Shown: piece after piece, positions 9,115-18,088 of the stretch | Numbering within the stretch: the stretch's first letter is position 1 | Layout of the letters: every line of letters starts with the position of its first letter | DNA from: Bacteroidia bacterium | GTDB taxonomy: Bacteria; Bacteroidota; Bacteroidia; Flavobacteriales; Flavobacteriaceae | DNA length: 64,000 nt | Assembly (NCBI GenBank): GCA_030427865.1 | Contig: JAUICK010000002.1 | Span: forward strand, 124,001 to 188,000 | Direction: 5' to 3' | The notes under the pieces: generated by a model | What the model was told of the DNA's origin: nothing | The model's input: only the letters and a program-made list of their open reading frames with translations | The model's database searches: none | Program-made: the position numbers and the translations under genes

Positions 9115-10185
9115 TTAACGTCTAAAGAAACTATAATCTATGGTTACAGAAAAAATATTAGAATATAATGCATTACCAACGCTGCCAATATTGGTTAATG
9201 CATAATCTATTTTAATTCCATTGTATTTAAAACCAACACCAAAATTGGGTTGAAGCGAGAGAGATTTTGTGTTATCAAACTCTGTGATGTACTGAAAATT
9301 ACCAACTCCAGCCCTTAAATACACCAACTCATCATAATCTAACTGAAAACCTAAAGCTGGGTCTATGCTAACAAAATTTGATGAAAATATATCATTAGTT
9401 TTTGCAAATCGCATATTTGCATTTGCTTCTGTAAGAAGGTTTAAAAAACGACCAATTCGCCAATTTTTGGCAACCCCTAATTGCATTTTGGGTTTGGTAA
9501 TTTCTGTGTTTTCTGGAGCTTCTTGATTTTGACCAGGAATGGCATTTTTTATTTTATTAAACTCATCTTCATTAACGGACCAACTGTTAAACGTAGTGGT
9601 AACATCTCTTACCATTAAACCAAAGTACCAATTATTTCTTTCAAACTGAATTCCAATATCAAAACCAAACCCCCAAGAAGAAGCAAAATCGCCAATAATT
9701 CTTCTTACAATTTTAGCATTTACCCCAAATTTTACATCTTTAAAAAGTAAGTTTCTTGCATAAGCAATATTAAAAGCATAATCTACAGAAGAAAATAATC
9801 GTATTCTATTAAAATCTATATTTCCTTGACTATCAATTAATTCTGTTGTATTTAAAATATCATCAACACCAAATCGAATAATAGAAATACCTACAGCACT
9901 TTGTTGGTCTATTGGCATTGCAAAAGAAGCATGGTTATAATTGGCAATTCCAGCAAAATAAGAAGCATGCATTAAAGAACCTTGATAATCTTCTATACCC
10001 ACTAAACCAGCTGGATTCCAGTAAATTGCATTTACATCATTTGTAGTTGCAACAATACTTTTACTCATACCTAAACCAGCAGCATCTACACCAATGGTTA
10101 AAAATTCATTAGAGTAATTTCTAAAAGCCTGAGCTGATAGAAGTAAAGGGAAACACAATACAAAAAGTAATAATTTTTGTTTCAA
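9115..10185 (-). CDS. PorV/PorQ-like outer membrane beta-barrel protein
   Basis: The 356-residue protein begins with a clear signal peptide (MKQKLLLFVLCFPLLLSAQA) and ends in an aromatic C-terminus (DYSFFRR) typical of outer-membrane barrels. The start of the mature part, with GAAGL-like and IYWNPAGLVG segments, matches the FadL/UPF0164-like group that includes PorV and PorQ of type IX secretion. It is shorter than PorV of model species and carries no decisive residue, so a general 'PorV/PorQ family' label is safest. Alternating short strands and Asn/Gly turns fill the rest. It is the first gene of a probable two-gene unit with the Lnb-type protein. Confidence 0.75.
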   Translation of the reverse strand: MKQKLLLFVLCFPLLLSAQAFRNYSNEFLTIGVDAAGLGMSKSIVATTNDVNAIYWNPAGLVGIEDYQGSLMHASYFAGIANYNHASFAMPIDQQSAVGISIIRFGVDDILNTTELIDSQGNIDFNRIRLFSSVDYAFNIAYARNLLFKDVKFGVNAKIVRRIIGDFASSWGFGFDIGIQFERNNWYFGLMVRDVTTTFNSWSVNEDEFNKIKNAIPGQNQEAPENTEITKPKMQLGVAKNWRIGRFLNLLTEANANMRFAKTNDIFSSNFVSIDPALGFQLDYDELVYLRAGVGNFQYITEFDNTKSLSLQPNFGVGFKYNGIKIDYALTNIGSVGNALYSNIFSVTIDYSFFRR

Positions 10186-10260
10186 AAGGTTAAAAAATTA
10201 GCTGTAACAAATATCTAAAAACATACTAAAATAACAGCTATTTTTAAAAGTTATTGTTTG

Positions 10261-11241
10261 TTAAATATCAATCTTAATATTTTGCTTCATAAATCTTGCA
10301 ATTCTCTTTTCTAACCAAATGTTTTCTGAAGGTTTAAAAGAAGTCATAAAACCTACATGACCTCCGTAATTTGGGGCTTCTAAAAAGAAATAATCAGAAG
10401 TATGAGCTTCATCAAAAGGATAACATTCGTTAGATAAAAAAGTATCATCTTTTGCATTTATTAGTAATGTTGGAACTTTTATTTTTAATAAATATGGTTT
10501 AGAGCTTGCTTTTTCCCAATAATCTTGTGGGCTATTAAAACCAAAAACAGGTACTGTGTAAAGATGTTCTAAATGTCTAAATTTTGTTGCTTTAAATAGT
10601 TTATCTTTATCTAAGTTGTAGTTAGGAAATTTATGTGCTTTTTCTAAGATTTTATTTTTCATGGTTTTAAAGAACATTTCCATATATAATTTGTTCTTCA
10701 ATTTATCCATTTCTTCTTCTGCTGTGGCAATATCTATAGGAACAGAAACTGCAATTCCGCCCTTAATTTTTGATGAAATATTATCTCCTTTTTCTCCTAA
10801 GTATTTTAAGGTTAAATTTCCACCTAAACTAAATCCAACTATTATAATATTTTGATAATCATATTTATTTAAAAGATAATTAACAACAAATTCTACATCT
10901 TCGGTTTTTCCACTATGATATGTAGCCAGTAATAAATTGTCTTCGCCAGAACAACCTCTTAAATTAAAGCAAACAGTATCTATGCCTTTTTTGTTAAGGT
11001 ATTTTGTAGTGGACGCCATGTATCTTGATTCTGAACTACCTTCTAAACCATGAATTAGTAAAACTAAGGTGTTAGAACCTACAAATGAAAAATCTAAATC
11101 TATAAAATCGTTATCCCAAGTGGTAATTCTTTTTCTTAAATAGCTGCAGATATCTTTCATAAAAAGTGGTCTGTACATGGTGTTAAAATGACCATTTTTA
11201 AAAGGCAAAGTAGGAGAGAAGTCTGAGGTAAATACTGGCAT
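10261..11241 (-). CDS. YheT-like alpha/beta hydrolase
   Basis: The 326-residue cytoplasmic hydrolase belongs to the YheT/Embryogenesis-associated EMB8 group. The nucleophile elbow is VGFSLGG (Ser138), the acid is in INAKDD (Asp265/266) and the His is in YGGHVGF (His295). LIHGLEGSSESRYM supplies the oxyanion loop. Members are esterase-like enzymes of uncertain natural substrate. It is divergent from pssA with about 100 bp between them and stands alone on its strand. Confidence 0.9.
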   Translation of the reverse strand: MPVFTSDFSPTLPFKNGHFNTMYRPLFMKDICSYLRKRITTWDNDFIDLDFSFVGSNTLVLLIHGLEGSSESRYMASTTKYLNKKGIDTVCFNLRGCSGEDNLLLATYHSGKTEDVEFVVNYLLNKYDYQNIIIVGFSLGGNLTLKYLGEKGDNISSKIKGGIAVSVPIDIATAEEEMDKLKNKLYMEMFFKTMKNKILEKAHKFPNYNLDKDKLFKATKFRHLEHLYTVPVFGFNSPQDYWEKASSKPYLLKIKVPTLLINAKDDTFLSNECYPFDEAHTSDYFFLEAPNYGGHVGFMTSFKPSENIWLEKRIARFMKQNIKIDI

Positions 11242-11342
11242 AGAATTTTATTATACTTACAAATATGACAAAAAAATAAGAATATTGAAAACCAACATCA
11301 TTTGATTTCTTATTTTAGCTCTTAAATATACTACAAAGTAAT

Positions 11343-12092
11343 ATGAAAAAACACATTCCTAATTTATTAACACTTGGTAATCTTTTTTGTGGAACCTTAG
11401 CAACTATTTTTGCAGTTCATGGCGATTTTATAAATGCAGCTTTATTTGTGGTTTTAGGAATTTTATTCGATTTTTTTGATGGATTTGCTGCAAGATTACT
11501 AAATGTTACTGGAGAATTAGGCAAACAGTTAGATTCTTTAGCAGATATGGTAACCAGTGGTGTTGTGCCTGGGATTATTATGATGAATTTAATAAGAGGT
11601 AATTTTATGCACTGGGATATACAAATAGAGCCTTGGATTGCAAATCTAATTTTAAATGATTATTTAATAATATCATATTTAGGTTTATTACTAACCTTAG
11701 GAGCATGTTATAGGCTAGCAAAATTTAATATAGATACAAGACAATCAGATTCGTTTATAGGTTTGCCAACACCAGCCATGTGTTTGTTTGTAATTTCTTT
11801 ACCTTTAATTCAAGAATATTCTAATATTAATCTTGCGCATCAACTCATTGCAAACAACTATTTTTTAGTAGCTATTACATTATTATTAACTTATTTAATG
11901 AATGCTGAAATCCCTTTATTTTCCTTAAAATTTAAAGATTATGCTGTTAAAAAGAATGAAATTAAGTATGTGTTTTTAATTCTTTCATTACTAATGATTA
12001 TCTTTTTACAATACATTTCTATTCCATTAATTATAATTCTTTATGTAATTTTATCGTTAATATCTAATTATGGAAAAAAAGCCAAAGTATAA
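11343..12092 (+). CDS. pssA: CDP-diacylglycerol--serine O-phosphatidyltransferase
   Basis: The 249-residue membrane enzyme makes phosphatidylserine, the precursor of phosphatidylethanolamine, from CDP-diacylglycerol and serine. The CDP-alcohol phosphatidyltransferase signature is complete: Asp43, Asp46-Gly47, Ala50-Arg51, Gly60, Asp64 and Asp68 (in FDFFDGFAARL and GKQLDSLADM). Further transmembrane helices follow. The length and the N-terminal HIPNLLTLGNLFCG fit the short PssA subclass II of Gram-positives and Bacteroidota rather than the E. coli PLD-like enzyme. Its last 23 bp overlap the next gene. Confidence 0.95.
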   Translation: MKKHIPNLLTLGNLFCGTLATIFAVHGDFINAALFVVLGILFDFFDGFAARLLNVTGELGKQLDSLADMVTSGVVPGIIMMNLIRGNFMHWDIQIEPWIANLILNDYLIISYLGLLLTLGACYRLAKFNIDTRQSDSFIGLPTPAMCLFVISLPLIQEYSNINLAHQLIANNYFLVAITLLLTYLMNAEIPLFSLKFKDYAVKKNEIKYVFLILSLLMIIFLQYISIPLIIILYVILSLISNYGKKAKV

Positions 12093-12441
12093 GTCTGTTA
12101 GAAGTTTTATTGGTGCTAAAGACTTTGAAGAATCAAGAGAATTTTATAGGGATTTAGATTTTTCTGAGATAGTTTTATCAGAAACGATGTCTTATTTTAA
12201 GATTGATGATAATCTTGGGTTTTACCTACAAAAAGCCTATGTAAAAGATTGGGTAGATAATTCTATGTTATTTTTAGAAGTTGAAAATTTAGAAGAATAC
12301 TTGATAAAGTTAAAAGCGAAACAACTTCCCCAAAAATATACAAAAGTTAGATTATCTGAAATTGTTGTAAACGATTGGGGAAAAGAATTCTTTTTACACG
12401 ATCCATCAGGAATTCTATGGCATATAGGCTGCTTTTATTGA
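12070..12441 (+). CDS. VOC (glyoxalase/bleomycin-resistance) family protein
   Basis: A single 123-residue VOC-fold protein. It opens with VRSFIGAKDFEESREFYRDLDF and closes with EFFLHDPSGILWHIGCF, the paired beta-alpha-beta-beta-beta halves usual for this superfamily. Members bind a metal and act on varied small molecules, or bind antibiotics; no specific substrate can be named. Its ATG lies inside the 3' end of pssA in a different frame, so the two are probably translationally coupled. It converges on lptB with a 7-bp overlap. Confidence 0.8.
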   Translation: MEKKPKYKSVRSFIGAKDFEESREFYRDLDFSEIVLSETMSYFKIDDNLGFYLQKAYVKDWVDNSMLFLEVENLEEYLIKLKAKQLPQKYTKVRLSEIVVNDWGKEFFLHDPSGILWHIGCFY

Positions 12442-13175
12442 AAAATTTTCTTCTTTTTCAATTCAAAATCTTTACCAAGATATACTTTACGTACCATTTC
12501 ATCTGCCGCCAATTCTTCTGGAGTACCACTTTTTAAGATACTTCCTTGATACATTAAATAGGTCTTATCTGTAATGGCTAAGGTAGCTTGTACATCATGA
12601 TCTGTAATTAAAATACCAATATTTCTATGTTTTAAATGCGCAACAATACTTTGTATATCTTCTACCGCAATAGGGTCTACACCAGCAAAAGGTTCATCTA
12701 ACAAAATAAAATTTGGGTCAGAAGCCAAACAACGTGCAATTTCGGTTCTACGTCTTTCTCCACCAGATAATAAATCTCCTCTATTTTTGCGAACATGGCC
12801 AATGTTAAACTCTTCTATTAAAGACTCTAACTTTATTTTTTGTTCTTTCTTCGATAAATCTGTGAATTGTAAAACCGACATAATATTGTCTTCTACAGAT
12901 AATTTTCGAAACACAGACGCTTCTTGTGCTAAATATCCAATTCCTTTTTGAGCACGTTTGTACATGGCATCTTCAGTAATTTCTTCATCATTTAAGAAAA
13001 TTTTACCAGCATTAGGTTTAATCATGCCTACAATCATGTAGAAAGAAGTTGTTTTACCAGCTCCATTAGGTCCTAAAAGCCCAATAATTTCACCTTGCTG
13101 AACTTCTAAAGAAATTCCTTTTACCACTTTTCTACTTCCGTAGATTTTTTGAATGTCTTCTGCTCTTAAAATCAT
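12435..13175 (-). CDS. lptB: LPS export ABC transporter ATP-binding protein LptB
   Basis: The 246-residue ATPase energises extraction of lipopolysaccharide from the inner membrane as part of LptB2FG. Walker A is GPNGAGKT (35-42), the signature LLSGGERRR starts near 135, and Walker B is ILLDEP (157-162). MILRAEDIQKIYGSRKVVKGISLEV and the GIGYLAQEASVFRKLSVEDNI Q-loop region are characteristic of LptB. It is the last gene of a kdsD-tatC-AhpD-like-lptB run, so LPS core sugar formation and LPS export are linked in one transcript. Confidence 0.95.
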   Translation of the reverse strand: MILRAEDIQKIYGSRKVVKGISLEVQQGEIIGLLGPNGAGKTTSFYMIVGMIKPNAGKIFLNDEEITEDAMYKRAQKGIGYLAQEASVFRKLSVEDNIMSVLQFTDLSKKEQKIKLESLIEEFNIGHVRKNRGDLLSGGERRRTEIARCLASDPNFILLDEPFAGVDPIAVEDIQSIVAHLKHRNIGILITDHDVQATLAITDKTYLMYQGSILKSGTPEELAADEMVRKVYLGKDFELKKKKIFQ

Positions 13176-13218
13176 GAATCAAATATAATGAATGGTAGAG
13201 ATTAGCTTCTTAAATATA

Positions 13219-13569
13219 TTATAAATTACTTTCTTCTAAAGCTTCCCAATATTCTACAGCGCGTCTTAAATGTGGAATAACAATTGTGCCACCAATTAAA
13301 TTTGCAATAGACATGGTTTCCAGCATTTCTGCTTTGGTTACTCCGTTTTTCATTGCAGCTTCTAAATGATATTGAACGCAATCATCACATCGTAAAACAG
13401 CAGAGGCTACTAATCCTAATAACTCTTTGGTTTTAATTGGTAGATGCCCTTCTTTAAAAGCATTGGTATCTAAATTGAAGATTCTTTTAATTACTTTATT
13501 GTCTGAATCTAAAATTTTATCGTTCATTTTCTGACGATAGTCGTTAAACTCTTGGACTTTTTTGTGCAT
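13219..13569 (-). CDS. Carboxymuconolactone decarboxylase-family (AhpD-like) protein
   Basis: The 116-residue all-helical protein has the AhpD-type redox motif C61-DD-C64-VQYH68, the CxxC..H arrangement used for disulfide-based peroxide or alkyl-hydroperoxide reduction. It probably forms hexamers like related CMD proteins. Its 5' end overlaps the tatC 3' end by 26 bp, and lptB follows 43 bp downstream. Likely a small cytoplasmic antioxidant protein; decarboxylase activity is unlikely given the motif. Confidence 0.88.
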   Translation of the reverse strand: MHKKVQEFNDYRQKMNDKILDSDNKVIKRIFNLDTNAFKEGHLPIKTKELLGLVASAVLRCDDCVQYHLEAAMKNGVTKAEMLETMSIANLIGGTIVIPHLRRAVEYWEALEESNL

Positions 13570-14374
13570 TTTTTTGTTGTTTTTTTATCACTCTTTTTGA
13601 TACTTTTATTCCTATTTCATATAAGATAAGAATTGGAATTGCAACAATTACTTGACTTGCAATATCTGGAGGTGTTATAATAGCTGCTAAAATTAAAACA
13701 ACCACTAAAGCATGTTTTCTGTATTTCTTTAAAAACTCTGGAGTAATAAGCCCAATTTTTGTTAAAAAATAAATAAGAACAGGCAATTCAAATAGTATAG
13801 AAACTCCTAATAACATATTGGTAATTAAACCTATATGAGATTGTAGTGTAAAACTATTAACAATGTTTTCTGAAATTTGATAATTGTATAAAAAATGAAC
13901 AGAAATAGGAGCAATAACATAAAAACTGAATAATAATCCTATAAAAAATAATAAAGAAGCAGAAAAAATAAATCCTTTAGATTTTTTTACCTCATGTTCT
14001 GTTAAACCTGGTGCTACAAAACGCCAAATTTCCCATAATAAGTAAGGGAAAGCAACTATAATACCTAAAATTAACGAAGACCAAATAGAGTTCATTAATT
14101 GTGAGGTTACTTTAATACTTTGTAGTTTTTTATCAGCAAAAGATACATTGCAAAAACTACTATCCATACCAAAAAGATTAAAGAAATCGCAAAATAACTG
14201 ATAAGTAATAAAGTCTGATTTTATGTGTGCTAATAAGAAATTATCGTAAACTTGTTCTGCAAACACAAAAAAAACGATTGCTAAAATAAATATTGCAGAT
14301 GCACCTCTAACTAAATGCCATCTTAATTCTTCTAAATGCCCTAAAAAAGACATTTCTTTTTGTTTTTCTGCCAT
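13544..14374 (-). CDS. tatC: Sec-independent protein translocase TatC
   Basis: The 276-residue inner-membrane protein is the receptor of the twin-arginine translocation pathway for folded proteins. The N-terminal MSFLGHLEELRWHLVRG is the conserved TatC cytoplasmic motif, and six membrane segments follow, with WEIWRFVAPGLTEHEVKKSKGF in the central loop and ITPPDIASQ in the last part. A loop with two cysteines (about 62-80) between TM1 and TM2 is longer than in E. coli. Its ATG overlaps the kdsD stop by one base. No tatA is present nearby. Confidence 0.95.
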   Translation of the reverse strand: MAEKQKEMSFLGHLEELRWHLVRGASAIFILAIVFFVFAEQVYDNFLLAHIKSDFITYQLFCDFFNLFGMDSSFCNVSFADKKLQSIKVTSQLMNSIWSSLILGIIVAFPYLLWEIWRFVAPGLTEHEVKKSKGFIFSASLLFFIGLLFSFYVIAPISVHFLYNYQISENIVNSFTLQSHIGLITNMLLGVSILFELPVLIYFLTKIGLITPEFLKKYRKHALVVVLILAAIITPPDIASQVIVAIPILILYEIGIKVSKRVIKKQQKNAQKSPRV

Positions 14375-15342
14375 TAGAAAATTCCTTCTTTTATTAAATC
14401 GTGCAAATGTACAACTCCAACATAATTCTTTTTGCTATCTGTAACTAAAATTTGTGTAATGCTATTGTTCTCTAAAGTTTCTAAAGCTTCAATAGCCATA
14501 GCGTCTTTATGAATGGTTTTTGGGGTTTTACCCATAATATCTTTAGCTGTAAACTGTGAGATTTGTGAAGTTTTAGATAGCATTCTTCTAATATCTCCAT
14601 CTGTAATAATACCAATAATTTTATCGTTTTTTACAACAGCTGTAACTCCTAATCTCTTTTCAGATATTTCTACAATTACCTTAGCAATACTATCTAATTC
14701 ATTTACTTTTGGTAGCTCATTGTTTTTAATTAAATCAGATACTCTTAAGTACAATTTTTTTCCTAATGCTCCTCCTGGATGGTATTTTGCAAAGTCTTTA
14801 CTAGTAAAACCTCTTATTTCTAATAAACAAATTGCTAAAGCATCACCTAAAACCAATTGGGCAGTTGTGCTTGTTGTTGGAGCTAAATTATTGGGGCAGG
14901 CCTCTTTTTCTACATATGCATTTAATGTAAAATCTGCATGCTCTCCTAAATATGAATCTACATTACCAGTTATGGCTATAATCTTATTTCCATAATTTTT
15001 TATTAAAGGAACCAAGACTTTAATTTCTGGGGTATTTCCACTTTTAGATAAACAAATAACAACATCATCTGTTTGTACATTTCCTAAATCTCCATGTATA
15101 GCATCTGCTGCATGCATAAAAATTGCAGGGGTTCCAGTAGAATTAAAAGTAGCAACTATTTTGGTTCCAATGTTGGCACTTTTACCAATACCAGTAACAA
15201 TAACCCTTCCTTTCGAATTTAAAATAAATTTAACAGCTTCTTCAAAATCTGTATCTATCAAATTTGCTAAATTAGCAATTGCCTTACTTTCTGTTAAAAC
15301 AGTTTCTTTTGCTGTTTTTAAAATTGTGTTTGACTTTTTCAA
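14374..15342 (-). CDS. kdsD: KpsF/GutQ-family arabinose-5-phosphate isomerase
   Basis: The 322-residue enzyme has an N-terminal SIS sugar-isomerase domain (about 40-190, with VIVTGIGKSANIG and SKSGNTPEI) and two C-terminal CBS domains (about 205-322). It converts ribulose-5-phosphate to arabinose-5-phosphate, the precursor of Kdo in lipopolysaccharide. The domain order and length match KdsD/KpsF. It heads the operon that ends with lptB, which supports a Kdo/LPS role over a sugar-alcohol (GutQ) role. The intergenic region to recQ (about 137 bp) should hold divergent promoters. Confidence 0.92.
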   Translation of the reverse strand: MKKSNTILKTAKETVLTESKAIANLANLIDTDFEEAVKFILNSKGRVIVTGIGKSANIGTKIVATFNSTGTPAIFMHAADAIHGDLGNVQTDDVVICLSKSGNTPEIKVLVPLIKNYGNKIIAITGNVDSYLGEHADFTLNAYVEKEACPNNLAPTTSTTAQLVLGDALAICLLEIRGFTSKDFAKYHPGGALGKKLYLRVSDLIKNNELPKVNELDSIAKVIVEISEKRLGVTAVVKNDKIIGIITDGDIRRMLSKTSQISQFTAKDIMGKTPKTIHKDAMAIEALETLENNSITQILVTDSKKNYVGVVHLHDLIKEGIF

Positions 15343-15479
15343 TAGTTATGTATTTTATCAGAATAAAAAAAAGTTATATCTTTAGATTAAGAAACAAGCA
15401 AATTTACTATAAAAAATAGTTAGTACAAATTATATAGAAGGTTTGTGTTTTTTTTAAGTTTAAACAAATATTTACATAA

Positions 15480-17663
15480 ATGGATTTATACGGTCCTCTT
15501 AAAAAGTTTTTTGGATTTACAAAATTTAAAGGGCTGCAAGAGCAAGTAATTAAAAGTATTGTTAACAATAATAATACTTTTGTAATAATGCCAACTGGTG
15601 GAGGAAAATCACTTTGTTATCAATTACCAGCTTTAATGAAAGAGGGAACTGCAATTGTAGTTTCTCCTCTAATTGCTTTAATGAAAAATCAAGTAGATGC
15701 AATACGAGGTATTTCTGAAAATAATGGAGTTGCACACGTTTTAAATTCATCTTTGAATAAAACCGAAGTTAATCAAGTTAAAGAAGATATTTCTAATGGT
15801 ATTACTAAACTATTGTATGTTGCGCCAGAATCTCTTATAAAAGAAGAGTATGTAACTTTTTTAAGAACTCAAAAAATATCTTTTGTAGCTATAGATGAAG
15901 CCCATTGTATTTCTGAATGGGGACATGATTTTAGACCAGAATACAGAAATTTAAAACACATTATTAAAGCAATAGATAGTGTACCTGTAATTTGTTTAAC
16001 AGCTACTGCTACAGAAAAGGTACAAGAAGATATCTTAAAAACTCTTGGCATTACTGATGCAAATAGATTTAAAGCTTCCTTTAATAGAGCTAATCTTTTT
16101 TACGAAGTTAGACCAAAAACTAAAGATGTAGAAAAAGACATTATCCGTTTTGTAAAACAAAGAATTGGTAAATCTGGCATAATTTATTGTTTAAGTAGAA
16201 AAAAAGTAGAAGAAATTGCCCAAATATTACAAGTAAACGGAATAAAAGCAGTGCCTTATCATGCAGGTTTAGATGCAAAAACAAGAGTAAAACATCAAGA
16301 TATGTTTTTGATGGAAGATTGCGATGTTGTGGTGGCTACTATCGCTTTTGGTATGGGAATTGATAAACCAGATGTTCGCTATGTTATTCATCATGATATT
16401 CCTAAAAGTTTAGAATCTTATTACCAAGAAACGGGTAGAGCTGGAAGAGATGATGGAGAGGGGTATTGTTTGGCATTTTATGCATACAAAGATATAGAGA
16501 AGTTAGAAAAATTTATGGCAAGCAAGCCTGTTGCAGAACAAGAAATTGGCCATGCTTTGCTGCAAGAAGTGGTTGGTTATGCAGAAACTTCAATGAACAG
16601 GCGTAAATATTTATTACATTATTTTGGTGAAGAGTTTGATGAAATAAATGGAGAAGGTGCAGATATGGATGATAACTCCAGAAACCCAAAGAAAAAGCAC
16701 GAAGCAAAAGAAGATGTAAAGATTTTATTACAAGTTATTAAAGACACTTTGCAAAAATACAAAGCAAAAGAGGTGGTTAATACAATTGTGGGTAAAGAAA
16801 ATGCGCTATTAACTTCGCATAAAACACATTTGCAGCCTTTTTTTGGCATTGGAAAAGAAAAATCTTCATCGTATTGGATGGCATTAATTAGACAAATTTT
16901 AGTAGTTAATTTAATTAAAAAAGAAATAGAACAATACGGAGTTGTAAAATTAACCAAAACAGGAGAAGAGTATATAAAGAGCCCAACTTCATTTATGATG
17001 ACAGAAGATCATGAGTATAATGAAGAAAACGATAATTCGATTATTACTAATGCAAAATCTACAGGAGGTGCAGCAGATGAAAACTTAGTAAAGCTTCTTA
17101 AAGATTTACGAAAAAAAGTAGCTGTAAAACAAGGCGTACCACCATTTGCAGTTTTTCAAGATCCTTCAATAGATGATATGGCATTAAAATATCCAATAAC
17201 TTCTGAAGAACTCTCTAAAGTTCATGGAGTGGGAGAAGGCAAAGCAAGAAAATTTGGTAAAGATTTTGTAAAATTAATTTCTGATTATGTTGAAGAAAAT
17301 GATATTTTAAGACCAGATGATTTAATTGTAAAAAGCACAGGTGTAAACTCTGGTTTAAAACTATTTATCATTCAGAATACAGATAAAAAACTTCCTTTAG
17401 AGGACATTGCCAAATCTAAAGGTTTAGAAATGAATGAACTGATTAAAGAAATGGAAGTAATTATTTTTTCTGGAACAAAGATAAATATCGATTATGCCTT
17501 AGATGATGTTTTAGATGAAGAACAGCAAGAAGAAATTCATGAATATTTTATGGAAGCTGAAACCGATGACATTCAAGAAGCTTTAGATGAATTTGATGGT
17601 GATTATGATGAAGATGAACTGCGGTTAATGCGAATTAAATTTATAAATGAAGTGGCAAATTAA
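15480..17663 (+). CDS. recQ: ATP-dependent DNA helicase RecQ
   Basis: The 727-residue SF2 helicase has motif I MPTGGGKS (37-44), DEAH box at 139-142 followed by the RecQ-specific CISEWGHDFRPEY loop, and helicase-C motifs IDKPDVRYVIHHD and QETGRAGRDD. An RQC winged-helix region follows, then an HRDC domain (about 545-620) and an acidic C-terminal tail. It unwinds forked and recombination intermediates in RecF-pathway repair. The four zinc-binding cysteines that lie between helicase core and RQC in E. coli RecQ are absent: after YLLHYFGEEFDE the segment is acidic and cysteine-free. A terminator follows the stop. Confidence 0.95.
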   Translation: MDLYGPLKKFFGFTKFKGLQEQVIKSIVNNNNTFVIMPTGGGKSLCYQLPALMKEGTAIVVSPLIALMKNQVDAIRGISENNGVAHVLNSSLNKTEVNQVKEDISNGITKLLYVAPESLIKEEYVTFLRTQKISFVAIDEAHCISEWGHDFRPEYRNLKHIIKAIDSVPVICLTATATEKVQEDILKTLGITDANRFKASFNRANLFYEVRPKTKDVEKDIIRFVKQRIGKSGIIYCLSRKKVEEIAQILQVNGIKAVPYHAGLDAKTRVKHQDMFLMEDCDVVVATIAFGMGIDKPDVRYVIHHDIPKSLESYYQETGRAGRDDGEGYCLAFYAYKDIEKLEKFMASKPVAEQEIGHALLQEVVGYAETSMNRRKYLLHYFGEEFDEINGEGADMDDNSRNPKKKHEAKEDVKILLQVIKDTLQKYKAKEVVNTIVGKENALLTSHKTHLQPFFGIGKEKSSSYWMALIRQILVVNLIKKEIEQYGVVKLTKTGEEYIKSPTSFMMTEDHEYNEENDNSIITNAKSTGGAADENLVKLLKDLRKKVAVKQGVPPFAVFQDPSIDDMALKYPITSEELSKVHGVGEGKARKFGKDFVKLISDYVEENDILRPDDLIVKSTGVNSGLKLFIIQNTDKKLPLEDIAKSKGLEMNELIKEMEVIIFSGTKINIDYALDDVLDEEQQEEIHEYFMEAETDDIQEALDEFDGDYDEDELRLMRIKFINEVAN

Positions 17664-17668
17664 TTCAT

Positions 17669-17706
17669 AAAAAAAGAGGTTAAAAAATTGACTCAACCTC
17701 TTTTTT
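17669..17706. terminator. Bidirectional intrinsic terminator after recQ
   Basis: Arms aaaaaaagaggtt and aacctctttttt form a stem with an 11-nt loop; A and T tracts on either side let it act for recQ and for the convergent lipoprotein gene. Confidence 0.85.
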
Positions 17707-17722
17707 GTATCAAGATAAGTGC

Positions 17723-18010
17723 TTAAAAATCAGAACAATCAATAGAGTTAATAGTGTTGTGAGCTGAACTTGCGTCTATACCACCACATCTTTCAGCTGC
17801 ATCTATAAATGCATTAGCTTTGTTTTTAAGATTGTTACAATTACTTCTGGTAGGATTGCTTGAAAATTTGTTAATGGCTTCTAAATAATTATCATATGCA
17901 GATTCTGTAGAACAAACAGCTGATGCTACTTCTTCTTCGCAAGAAATAAAAGTAAAACTGGTTAAAGCAACCACAAATGTAAGAATGGTAAATAATTTTA
18001 ATTTTCTCAT
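17723..18010 (-). CDS. Small cysteine-containing lipoprotein of the 16-bp-repeat regulon
   Basis: This 95-residue protein begins at the ATG at 18010 (an earlier in-frame start at 18064 would place 18 extra residues before the signal peptide and falls on promoter sequence). MRKLKLFTILTFVVALTSFTFISC is a lipoprotein signal with Cys at about residue 24, followed by EEE. The mature part is short, helical and has four more cysteines (AVCSTES, SNCNNL, ERCGG, SIDCSDF), which could form two disulfides. No family is recognised. It has its own promoter with a TATATTTG -7 element and an upstream 16-bp inverted repeat shared with the neighbouring export operon, so it is probably co-regulated with it. Confidence 0.7.
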   Translation of the reverse strand: MRKLKLFTILTFVVALTSFTFISCEEEVASAVCSTESAYDNYLEAINKFSSNPTRSNCNNLKNKANAFIDAAERCGGIDASSAHNTINSIDCSDF

Positions 18011-18040
18011 AATAAATGTTTTAGTTAGTAAATTATATTC

Positions 18041-18086
18041 CAAATATATTGGGAATAAAACCACTGTAACTCCCTATAAATAGGTA
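18041..18086 (-). promoter_or_regulatory. Promoter with 16-bp inverted repeat (site A) for the small lipoprotein
   Basis: On the minus strand TACCTATTTATAGGGA (18086-18071) lies 22 bp upstream of TATATTTG (18048-18041), a perfect TAnnTTTG -7 element. No clear -33 TTG is present, as expected if an activator is needed. The centre of the repeat falls near -43 from the predicted start site, a usual place for a NarL-type activator. Confidence 0.65.
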
Positions 18087-18088
18087 TT

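Noticed and set aside
16513..16957. Reverse-strand open frames inside recQ
   Set aside because: No family resemblance, overlapping a strong RecQ frame; shadows of AT-rich coding sequence.
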